Origin: Roseivivax halodurans JCM 10272
Lineage (GTDB): Bacteria > Pseudomonadota > Alphaproteobacteria > Rhodobacterales > Rhodobacteraceae
Reading direction: 5' to 3'
NCBI RefSeq assembly: GCF_000521785.1
Contig: NZ_JALZ01000014.1
Location: 1 to 64,000 of the forward strand
DNA length: 64,000 nt
Below the pieces are notes generated by a model, which made no database searches, was not told where the DNA came from, and saw only the letters and a list, made by a program, of their open reading frames with translations. Below, one piece after another: positions 9,139 to 16,727 of this stretch (within the stretch, counting starts at the first letter, position 1; the number at the start of each line of letters is the position of its first letter). The translations under genes and the position numbers were made by a program.

Positions 9139-10500
9139 TCATTTCACCCCCGGCGTGCCGTCGAACTTCTTCTCGATCCCGTCCCAGCAATCGACGTAAT
9201 CGTCCTGCAGCGGCGCCTCGCGCCCGGCAAACTCGGTCAGGTGCTGCGGGAAGCGTGTCTCGAACATGAACGACATGGTGTCGTCGAGCTTGGCCGGCGC
9301 GAGCTCGGCGTTCGACGCCTTCTCGAAGGCCTCCCGGTCCGGCCCGTGCGGCAGCATCATGTTGTGCAGGCTCATGCCGCCCGGCGCGAAGCCCTGGGGC
9401 TTGGCATCGTATTGCCCGTAGATGTTGCCCATCAGCTCGGACATGACGTTCTTGTGGTACCAGGGCGGGCGGAACGTGTCCTCCGCCACCATCCAGCGCT
9501 CGCGAAAGAGCACGAAGTCGATATTGGCGGTGCCCTCGATGCCCGAGGGCGCGGTCAGCACGGTGAAAATCGACGGATCCGGATGGTCGAAGAGGATGGC
9601 GCCCACCGGGCAGTAGGTCGAAAGGTCGTATTTTACCGGCGCGTAATTGCCGTGCCACGCCACCACGTCGAGCGGGCTGTGCCCGATCTCGCAGCTGTGG
9701 AACTGACCACACCACTTGATGGTGAGCGTCGAGGCGACGTCGCGATCCTCGAAGGCCGCCACCGGCGTCTTGAAGTCGCGCCGGTTCGCCATGCAGTTCG
9801 CCCCGATCGGGCCGCGCCCCGGCAGATCGAACTTCTGGCCGTAATTCTCGCAGACGAACCCGCGGCACGGCCCGTCCAGAACCTCCACGCGGTAGACGAG
9901 CCCGCGCGGGATGATCGCGATCTCCTGCGGCTTCAGGTCGATCACGCCCAGTTCCGTCGAGAACCGCAGCCGCCCCTCCTGCGGGACCACCAGCAGTTCG
10001 CTGTCGGCGGAGTAGAAATAGGCGTCCTCCATCGAGGCGGTCACGAGATAGATGTGGCTCGCCATGCCGACCTGGATGTTCACGTCGCCGGCGGTCGTCA
10101 TCGTGCGCATGCCGGTCAGCCAGGTCAGCTGCTCCTCGCTGTGCGGCACCGGATCCCAGCGATACTGGCCGAGGCTGGTGACGCCCTCTGGCACGTGTGG
10201 CGCGCTCTTCCAGTAGGGCAGATCAATCCGGCGATAGCGCCCCGAATGCTTCACGCTCGGGCGGATCCGGTAGCACCACGTCCGCTCGTTCTGGTGGCTC
10301 GGCGCGGTGAAGGCGGTGCCCGAGAGCTGCTCGCCGTAGAGACCGTAATTGCATTTCTGGGGCGAGTTCATGCCCTGCGGCAGGGCGCCCGGAAGCGCCT
10401 CGGTCTCGAAGTCGTTGCCGAACCCCGGCATGTAGCCCTCGGTCGTGCCGCCGCTCCCCGCCGCGCGGACCATGCCGTTCGGAAGCTCCTGAGATGTCAT
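9139..10500 (-). CDS. hmgA: Homogentisate 1,2-dioxygenase
   Basis: Fe(II) ring-cleavage enzyme converting homogentisate to maleylacetoacetate; cytoplasmic, normally hexameric. 453 residues, full length. Family blocks include [19 protein letters not shown] at the N terminus, the iron-ligand region [14 protein letters not shown] (His and Glu), and [11 protein letters not shown] (His). GGGAGAGAGG precedes the ATG. It is the first gene of the minus-strand operon and is transcribed divergently from a MarR gene, with inverted repeats between them. Control by that regulator is likely but inferred. Confidence 0.98.
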   Translation of the reverse strand: MTSQELPNGMVRAAGSGGTTEGYMPGFGNDFETEALPGALPQGMNSPQKCNYGLYGEQLSGTAFTAPSHQNERTWCYRIRPSVKHSGRYRRIDLPYWKSAPHVPEGVTSLGQYRWDPVPHSEEQLTWLTGMRTMTTAGDVNIQVGMASHIYLVTASMEDAYFYSADSELLVVPQEGRLRFSTELGVIDLKPQEIAIIPRGLVYRVEVLDGPCRGFVCENYGQKFDLPGRGPIGANCMANRRDFKTPVAAFEDRDVASTLTIKWCGQFHSCEIGHSPLDVVAWHGNYAPVKYDLSTYCPVGAILFDHPDPSIFTVLTAPSGIEGTANIDFVLFRERWMVAEDTFRPPWYHKNVMSELMGNIYGQYDAKPQGFAPGGMSLHNMMLPHGPDREAFEKASNAELAPAKLDDTMSFMFETRFPQHLTEFAGREAPLQDDYVDCWDGIEKKFDGTPGVK

Positions 10501-10557
10501 GTCCTCTCTCCCTTCCCCGGGCCTCCTCCAGCCCGATTCGAGTTGGGACCAGTATTC

Positions 10558-10590
10558 GTTGCATGCGCAACAACGTCAACAAAGTCGTTG
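10558..10590. promoter_or_regulatory. Candidate MarR operators between hmgA and marR
   Basis: GTTGC-N4-GCAAC (10558-10571) is directly followed by CAACG-N10-CGTTG (10571-10590). The TTGCAT half-site occurs twice in this 33-nt stretch, midway between two divergent start codons (10500 and 10645). Dyads in such a place are typical of autoregulated MarR systems. Binding is inferred. Confidence 0.55.
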
Positions 10591-10644
10591 CATTTGAGAC
10601 GAACGGGCCCGAAAGTCCGGCCATCCCCAGCCGACGAGAGGCCC

Positions 10645-11085
10645 ATGAGCCGCGATCTGCCCGATTTCGACCTGTCCCGCTTTCTGCCCTACCGGCTGAC
10701 CGTGGCGAGCGACCGCCTGAGCGCGGGCCTCGCCCGCCGCTACCGGACCGAGTTCGGGATCTCGAATGCCGAATGGCGCGTGCTCGTGCATCTCGCCGAT
10801 GCGGGCGAGGTCTCGATCCGCGAGCTCGAGGCGCGGGTGCATCTCGAGAAATCCAAGGCCAGCCGCGCCGCCTCGCGCCTCGTCGAGGCCGGCCACGTCA
10901 CCAAGCGGCCCAATCCCGAGGACAGACGGCTCGTCCGCCTTTCCCTCAGCGATCGCGGCCGCGCCCTCATGACCGAGCTTCTGCCCATGGCCGCCTCCTA
11001 TCAGGAGCGCCTGGAGGCGGTGATCGGCACTCACATGGACGACCTCGAAGCCGCGCTCGAGGCGATCATGGAGGCGGATCTGTGA
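10645..11085 (+). CDS. MarR-family regulator of the homogentisate operon
   Basis: 146 residues with start MSRDLPDFDLSRFLPYRL. The winged-helix core is visible: EWRVLVHLADAGEVSIRELEARV for the first helices, then LEKSKASRAASRLVEAG for the recognition helix, and a wing with DRRLVRLSLSDRG. It is divergent from hmgA across 144 nt containing paired inverted repeats. MarR regulators beside homogentisate genes usually respond to an aromatic intermediate; the ligand here is unknown. Confidence 0.9.
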   Translation: MSRDLPDFDLSRFLPYRLTVASDRLSAGLARRYRTEFGISNAEWRVLVHLADAGEVSIRELEARVHLEKSKASRAASRLVEAGHVTKRPNPEDRRLVRLSLSDRGRALMTELLPMAASYQERLEAVIGTHMDDLEAALEAIMEADL

Positions 11086-11195
11086 GCGCCTTGCGCTTGC
11101 TCCGCCCCTAGGGATCCGGATCGCCCCCTTGAAGATCGGGCGGCATTCGCCACAATCGGGGCACCGCACCCCGAAGGCCGCAAAGCATTGACCCC

Positions 11196-12602
11196 ATGAA
11201 CGTCTTCTGGACAGCCGCCACCGGTGTCCTCGCCATCGGCATCGTGGCGTTCTGCGTCTGGCGCGCGATCTCGACGGCCCGAACGCCGCAGGGCTCGGTG
11301 GCCTGGGTGATCTTCCTGCTGAGCGCGCCCTGGTTCGCCGTCCCCGCCTACGCCGTCTTCGGGGGCCACCGGATCCGCTCCTACACCCGCTCCCGTCAGC
11401 GCAGCCGCGCGCTCACCTCGACGCTCAAGGACCAGGCGCCCCATCCGCCGGCCGAGGTCGCGAGGTCGCGGCTCGCGGTCTTCGAGCGGATCGTGAACCT
11501 TCCGGCGACGGGCGGAAACTCCGCGACCCTTCTGATCGACGGGCACGAGACCTTCGCCGCCATCTTCGAGGCGATCGACGCTGCAAAGCACAATGTCTGC
11601 GTGCAGTTCTACACCATCGTCGACGACGCAACCGGCAAGGCGCTGGCAGACCGCCTCGTCGCCGCGGCGCAGCGGGGCGTGACCGTCCGGCTGCTCTTCG
11701 ACGGCGTCGGCAGCTACGGGCTCTCCCGCTCCTATCGCAGGCGGCTGTCCGAAGCCGGCGTGCAGATCATCGACCCCCGCGCGGCCCGCGGCCCCACCTC
11801 GCGCCGCAACATCAACTTCCGCAATCACCGCAAGACCGTCATCGTCGACGGATCACTCGGGTTCATCGGCGGCCACAACGTCTCGGACACGTATATGGGC
11901 CGAAACCCGCGCTACGGACATTGGCGCGACACCCATCTCGCCCTCCGCGGGCCGATCGTGGCGCAGCTCCAGCTCATCTTCGCGGAAGACTGGCACTGGG
12001 GCGCCGGCGACCTGCTCACCAGCGAGCTGACCTGGGATCCCGGCCTTCAGGGCGACGACATGCCCGCCGTGCTGCTTCCCACCGGCCCGGCCGACGCCAC
12101 CGAGGCGGGCGCGCAGACCTTCTTCGCGGCCATCGCGGCGGCGCGGAAACGGCTCTGGATCGCATCCCCCTATTTCGTGCCCGATGCCGGAACCCTCGCC
12201 GCCCTGAGCAATGCCTCTCTCAACGGCGTCGACGTTCGGGTGATCCTCACCGGAAAGATCGATCATTACCTGCCCTGGCTCGCCGCCCATGCATTTTTCG
12301 ACGACATCCGGACCGACGGCGTCCGGATCTATCGCTACCAATCGGGGTTCATGCACCAGAAGGTCATTCTCTGCGACGACGATCTCGCCCTCGTCGGCAC
12401 CACGAATTGCGACATCCGCTCTTTCCGTCTCAATTTCGAAACCATGGCCGCCATCTGCGACGAACGTTTCGCCTGCGATATTGCGCGAATGCTCGAGGCC
12501 GATCTCGCGCAATGCGAGAAATACGACACGCCATTAACCGAGGCGCCCGTCTGGATCCGGATCGGCTCCACCTTCGCCCGCCTGCTCGCGCCGGTGCTCT
12601 GA
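11196..12602 (+). CDS. cls: Cardiolipin synthase-like phospholipase D protein
   Basis: 468 residues with two N-terminal membrane segments (about residues 3-22 and 35-57) followed by a cytoplasmic domain carrying two HKD motifs: HRKTVIVDGSLGFIGGHN and HQKVILCDDDLALVGTTN. This is the bacterial ClsA-type layout, which condenses two phosphatidylglycerols into cardiolipin and glycerol. It overlaps the next gene by one base (TGATG), so the pair is translationally coupled. Confidence 0.92.
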   Translation: MNVFWTAATGVLAIGIVAFCVWRAISTARTPQGSVAWVIFLLSAPWFAVPAYAVFGGHRIRSYTRSRQRSRALTSTLKDQAPHPPAEVARSRLAVFERIVNLPATGGNSATLLIDGHETFAAIFEAIDAAKHNVCVQFYTIVDDATGKALADRLVAAAQRGVTVRLLFDGVGSYGLSRSYRRRLSEAGVQIIDPRAARGPTSRRNINFRNHRKTVIVDGSLGFIGGHNVSDTYMGRNPRYGHWRDTHLALRGPIVAQLQLIFAEDWHWGAGDLLTSELTWDPGLQGDDMPAVLLPTGPADATEAGAQTFFAAIAAARKRLWIASPYFVPDAGTLAALSNASLNGVDVRVILTGKIDHYLPWLAAHAFFDDIRTDGVRIYRYQSGFMHQKVILCDDDLALVGTTNCDIRSFRLNFETMAAICDERFACDIARMLEADLAQCEKYDTPLTEAPVWIRIGSTFARLLAPVL

Positions 12603-13309
12603 TGAAATTGCGCGTCGCGAGCTACAACATCCGCAAGGCGCTCGGCATCGACCGGAAGCGGAGCCCGGAACGCATCTTGTCTGTGATCAACGGCATCGGC
12701 GCCGACGTGGTGCTACTGCAGGAAGCCGACCACAGGCTCGGGCCGCGCCGCGCCGCGCTGCCCCGCTCGCTCATCGAACGCGAGAGCGATTACCGTGTCG
12801 CCGATCTCGCCGTCAACGAGGTGAGCCTCGGCTGGCACGGCAACGCGATCCTGGTGCGCGACGGCCTCACCGTGACCGCGACGGAGCGCTTCGACCTCCC
12901 GGGGCTCGAGCCGCGGGGCGCGGTCATGGCGGCCGTCGGAGGGGTCCACCTCGTCGGAACGCATCTCGGACTCGTGCGGCGGTCGCGCCAATTGCAGATG
13001 CAGGCCATCCTCGATCATCTGGGGGACCGCACCGAGACATGCCTCGTCGGCGGCGACTTCAACGAATGGTCCCGCCGCGCGGGGTTCGAGCCCTGGGCCG
13101 ACGATCTCAGCCTCGTGACGCCGGGACCGAGCTTTCACAGCGCGAGGCCGGTCGGACGGCTCGACCGGTTCGCCCACGGGCCCGGGCTGCGCGTCCGCTC
13201 GGCGGGTGTCGAGCATCACGGCGCCGCGCTGCGCGCCTCCGACCACCTGCCGGTCTGGTGCGAGGCCTCGCTCGAGGCCAGCGGACCGCCCGACGCCTCG
13301 CGGCGATGA
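12602..13309 (+). CDS. Endonuclease/exonuclease/phosphatase (EEP) family protein
   Basis: 235 residues. The EEP metal and catalytic motifs are in order: ASYNIRKALG, VVLLQEAD, HLGLVRRSRQ, GGDFNEW and SDHLPVW. There is no signal peptide. Small EEP proteins coupled to cardiolipin synthase are common in alphaproteobacteria and may act on phospholipid head groups rather than DNA; this is inferred from context. The ATG lies within the stop codon of the preceding gene. Confidence 0.88.
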   Translation: MKLRVASYNIRKALGIDRKRSPERILSVINGIGADVVLLQEADHRLGPRRAALPRSLIERESDYRVADLAVNEVSLGWHGNAILVRDGLTVTATERFDLPGLEPRGAVMAAVGGVHLVGTHLGLVRRSRQLQMQAILDHLGDRTETCLVGGDFNEWSRRAGFEPWADDLSLVTPGPSFHSARPVGRLDRFAHGPGLRVRSAGVEHHGAALRASDHLPVWCEASLEASGPPDASRR

Positions 13310-13653
13310 CGGCGGGTCCGCTTCCCCCCCATTCCATGACAATCGACGTTAATTTTACCGTATCGTTATTTTTTTCTTAACGACTTGCATTACCCCACGG
13401 TATGTTCGCGTGGCGTGTGGGAGGGAATCGGTTTCGAGCCGCCTCGGGGCAGTATTGTCCTCCCGGAACGTTGAAGTGCGTCAGGGGACAGTGATGGTTC
13501 GGGGGAGGCTGCTAAGGCGATCATCTTTAGATTGATCGCGTCAATTCGTTTCGAGGGAGTTTTACCCTCAATTTACCATCATTCTAACCGCGATGACTTC
13601 CCGTTTTAATTGTCTGGCGTGGCTGAGCCCTGCCGGCGCGAGGGAATTGAAAG
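13310..13653. promoter_or_regulatory. AT-rich promoter region of the exosortase island, with a dyad
   Basis: No gene in 344 nt. Bases 13336-13400 are clearly AT-rich against the surroundings. A strong dyad at 13517-13539 has GCGATCA and TGATCGC arms around a 9-nt spacer that is itself nearly palindromic (ATCTTTAGAT). It lies 115 nt before the surface-protein start, where an operator or 5'-UTR hairpin would be expected. The regulator is unknown. Confidence 0.4.
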
Positions 13654-16419
13654 ATGACATATTACAGCTACCAGAATTACTACCGGACATACGAGTGGAC
13701 CGCGTTCCGGGAATCGGACCTGCTCAAATCCGGGGATCGTGATCTCGGCTACGGCGACTGCTTTACCATGCCGGCATCCTCCACCGTCTGCCTTGCCACC
13801 GTGGACAACGACGGCACCCTCTCGGGCGACACTTACTGCGACGAGAACGCGGATGACCGCACGGGCCAGAACGCCTGGGTCGACGGCGAGCGTGTGGGCG
13901 GCCAGCTCTACGCCGAAAGCTACCACGTCCTGAAGGGCGCGGACGGCAAGATCTACTACCTCATCGAGATCGAGATCGAGGGCACCCACGACGATTACTT
14001 CTCGTTCTACGGCGACGTGCCGCCAGCCGGCCTGAAGCTGACGCTGGTCCAGACCTGTGCCGTGAACGGCGACTGGGTCGACTACAAGTGCCTCGACGCG
14101 GGCCCCAAGGAGCCGCCGGTGGAATACGGTTCGGTCTCGGGAACGGTCTGGTGCGACGATTGCGACGGCATCCAGGACTACGAGATCACCTACGCGAAGG
14201 GCGCGGATGTCTGGTGCGACAGCGTCACCTACGAGAGCGTGACCTGCACCACCTACAACGTCTGCGATTACGGCAGCTGGAAGAGCACCGCCGCCCAGGT
14301 CATCGACATCGTGGTGGGCAGGGACCAGGGCCACAACGGCAACGCCTACGACAACACGATCGTGGAGCTCGACAAGGGCGGCGTCTGGACCCGGGACTTC
14401 TACCTCGGCGAGGGCGGCAAGTTCTGCCTGACCTTCGACACCTACAAGAACTTCTGCGTCGATGACGAGGGCAACACCTTCGGCGTCAAGGTCAACGGCG
14501 TCTACGTCCAGACCGTTGTCGTCACCGCGGATGGCAAGGTCGAGATCAGCCTCGATCTCGCCAAGGGCTACAACAAGATCGAATTCGTCTCGAAGTCGGA
14601 CGTGACCGGCTTCGGCGCCGGGATCGACAACACCGAGCTGGTCAAGCTCAAGGAGGTCTCGACCTTCGCCGAGATGCCCAAGGCGGGCGTGACCGTGAAG
14701 CTGATCGACGCCGCAACCGGCGATGTCGTGGCAGAGACCGTGACCGATGCCGACGGCAACTACCGCTTCGACGACGTGCCGGTGGGCGACTACAAGATCA
14801 TGGGCGTCGCGCCCGACGGGACCGAGTTCACCATCCAGAACGCCGGCAGCGACGACAGTGTCGACAGCGATGTGGACAAGAACGGTCTGTCGGACACCTT
14901 CACCGTCAAGAAGGACCAGAACACCGACATCGACCTCGGCCTCTGCGAGAAGGACGCCGAGCCCGGATCGCTCTCGGGCCGCTACTTCTGCGACACCAAC
15001 GACAACGACCAGGACGACGGCAATGGCGGCGAACCCGCGGTGCCGGGCGTGCGGGTCGCCCTCTTCGACGCGGCCGGCAACGCGGCGGTGGATATCGACG
15101 GGAACGCGGTCGCTCCGGTCTTTACCGACAGCAACGGCAATTATTCCTTCACCAACCTCGCTGCGGGCTTCTACACGGTGAAGTTCACCGACCCGAACGG
15201 CGTTCTGGCGGGCAAGCAGCTCGTCACCGCCAATGTCGGCAACGACGCCAGCGACAGCGACGCGATCGGCGACACCACCCTGTCCGTGATCGCGGCGATC
15301 GAGGTCAAGGAGGGCGAGAACACCCCGGACAACGACGCGGGCGTGGAATACGTGAACGAGGATCCGACCGCGACGGACGATGCCGGCAAGGGCTGCGCCG
15401 ACGAGCTCATCTTCGTCGACTTCTCGGACAACTTCGCCGACAGCGACAGCGCCTCGGTCGGCATCACGCAGATCGGCGGCATCGACATCGCCGACGGCGA
15501 AACGGTTGTCGTGGGCGGGGTCAATGTGACCCTGAACGGCGGGGTCTTCTCCTTCGACGGCGAGGCCGCTTACGAGTACCTCGACTTTGGCCAGAAGGCG
15601 AACCAGACCTTCACCGTCACCGTCGAGGACAGCGACGGCGGCAGCGCCACGGCAGAGATCGACGTGTCCTTCTGCGGCGTTGCCGAAACCGTCGAACAGC
15701 TCAACGCCACCATCCCCGCCGGGCCGTTCAGCTTCCAGATCGCCGACGACTTCCAGGACGCCCCTGCCGGCGAGGACGCCTATACGCTGGTAATAAACGG
15801 CACAGGCGACGCGCGCTTGGACGGCGTGGCATTCGAAGAGGCCTACTGCATCAGTTTCTGGGACAATTACGAGGCAGGCGAGACCGTCGCCGACGCTCCG
15901 GTGGTGACCGGAGCCTCGATGACGACCGGCACGGACGGCAGCGTCTTCGACGATATCCCGAACGAACAGGTTGCCAGTGCGGTCAACGGCCTGTCCGCCG
16001 CGGAAAACCTCGACATGGTCAACTGGATCCTCGCCCAGGACTTCGGCTCGGCCGGATACTCCGAATGGGAAATCCAGTTCGCGATCTGGGACCTGACCGA
16101 CAATTGGGATCCCAGCTCTGTCGGCTCCAGCAATGCCGCGGTTGGGCTCAACAACAGCTACGAGAACGGGCGTATCAGCGTCGCCATGCTCGACAGTCCG
16201 TTCTTCAGCCCGACCTTCGCTGCAGAAGTCGACCAATCCGATGTCGACTTCATCCTGAACGAGGCACTCGCCAACGGTGAAGGCTTCGAGTTCGGAGGTG
16301 CCGGGGATACGAGCGGACTGGCCAGCTTCATTGTGACGGGTGATCCTGAAGATGCGGCGAACCAGCAGCCGTTCATCTTCACGGTTCCCCTCGGCGAGTT
16401 CGACTGCCTGTGTGGCTAA
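13654..16419 (+). CDS. Large SdrD-type surface protein with candidate thioester domain
   Basis: 921 residues, very acidic, no Sec signal peptide and no C-terminal anchor. Visible modules: a Cys-containing N-terminal domain (1-155); an SdrD B-type repeat starting near 159 (GSVSGTVWCDDCDGIQD), interrupted by a beta-rich jelly-roll-like domain (about 172-340), then resumed (AGVTVKLIDAATGDVVAE to about 430); a second SdrD repeat (438-569); a VCBS/cadherin-like module (570-675); and a C-terminal domain with YCISFWD (Cys732) and EIQFAIWDLTDN (Gln808), which resemble the Cys and Gln motifs of thioester adhesins. Type I secretion is possible but unproven. It lies immediately upstream of the exosortase E genes. 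Confidence 0.8.
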   Translation: MTYYSYQNYYRTYEWTAFRESDLLKSGDRDLGYGDCFTMPASSTVCLATVDNDGTLSGDTYCDENADDRTGQNAWVDGERVGGQLYAESYHVLKGADGKIYYLIEIEIEGTHDDYFSFYGDVPPAGLKLTLVQTCAVNGDWVDYKCLDAGPKEPPVEYGSVSGTVWCDDCDGIQDYEITYAKGADVWCDSVTYESVTCTTYNVCDYGSWKSTAAQVIDIVVGRDQGHNGNAYDNTIVELDKGGVWTRDFYLGEGGKFCLTFDTYKNFCVDDEGNTFGVKVNGVYVQTVVVTADGKVEISLDLAKGYNKIEFVSKSDVTGFGAGIDNTELVKLKEVSTFAEMPKAGVTVKLIDAATGDVVAETVTDADGNYRFDDVPVGDYKIMGVAPDGTEFTIQNAGSDDSVDSDVDKNGLSDTFTVKKDQNTDIDLGLCEKDAEPGSLSGRYFCDTNDNDQDDGNGGEPAVPGVRVALFDAAGNAAVDIDGNAVAPVFTDSNGNYSFTNLAAGFYTVKFTDPNGVLAGKQLVTANVGNDASDSDAIGDTTLSVIAAIEVKEGENTPDNDAGVEYVNEDPTATDDAGKGCADELIFVDFSDNFADSDSASVGITQIGGIDIADGETVVVGGVNVTLNGGVFSFDGEAAYEYLDFGQKANQTFTVTVEDSDGGSATAEIDVSFCGVAETVEQLNATIPAGPFSFQIADDFQDAPAGEDAYTLVINGTGDARLDGVAFEEAYCISFWDNYEAGETVADAPVVTGASMTTGTDGSVFDDIPNEQVASAVNGLSAAENLDMVNWILAQDFGSAGYSEWEIQFAIWDLTDNWDPSSVGSSNAAVGLNNSYENGRISVAMLDSPFFSPTFAAEVDQSDVDFILNEALANGEGFEFGGAGDTSGLASFIVTGDPEDAANQQPFIFTVPLGEFDCLCG

Positions 16420-16425
16420 AGCATC

Positions 16426-16452
16426 GGCTGCCGCGCAATCCGCGCGGCAGCC
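16426..16452 (+). terminator. Stem-loop after the surface-protein gene
   Basis: A perfect 11-bp stem, GGCTGCCGCGC with GCGCGGCAGCC and a 5-nt loop, begins 7 nt after the stop codon. The U-tract is weak (GTTAACC), so it may reduce rather than stop readthrough into the VPEI-CTERM gene. Confidence 0.6.
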
Positions 16453-16541
16453 GTTAACCGTGGCATGGGCTGCGGTTCAGACGGACCGGCTCATTCTTTG
16501 AGAGCCGACCTCACGATGGTTAACTTGAAACGGAGTAAATC

Positions 16542-16727
16542 ATGAAGAAACTCATTATCGCATCTTCGGCCATGCTGGCCTCCGCGCCGGCCTTCGCCGG
16601 CCCCGGCAGCATGTTGCCGCCAGCCACTGCCGTTCCCGAAATCAGCGCCCTCGAAGGCATGGCTGCGATCGCAGCTCTGGCCGCCGTCATGATGCTGGTC
16701 TGGGAACGCCGCCGCCGCGCGATGTGA
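16542..16727 (+). CDS. VPEID-CTERM-type exosortase E target protein
   Basis: 61 residues: a Sec signal peptide (MKKLIIASSAMLASAPAFA), a very short Gly/Pro-rich mature segment, then the sorting signal VPEISALEG, a hydrophobic helix and a terminal WERRRR cluster. This is the tripartite layout of PEP-CTERM-like sorting signals. The family signature is VPEID; here the fifth residue is Ser. The partner exosortase E is encoded directly downstream, with a 4-nt overlap if translation starts at GTG 16724. The short mature part suggests a small surface or EPS-associated peptide. Confidence 0.88.
   Translation: MKKLIIASSAMLASAPAFAGPGSMLPPATAVPEISALEGMAAIAALAAVMMLVWERRRRAM

Noticed and set aside
11126-11141. 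A 16-base stretch (CCCTTGAAGATCGGGC) repeated at 23482-23497
   Set aside because: About one such match is expected by chance in a GC-rich window of this size, and the flanks are not alike.
13606-16236. An 876-codon minus-strand frame opposite the surface-protein gene
   Set aside because: The product is Val/Asp/Gly/Ala-biased low-complexity sequence produced by the acidic repeats on the other strand.
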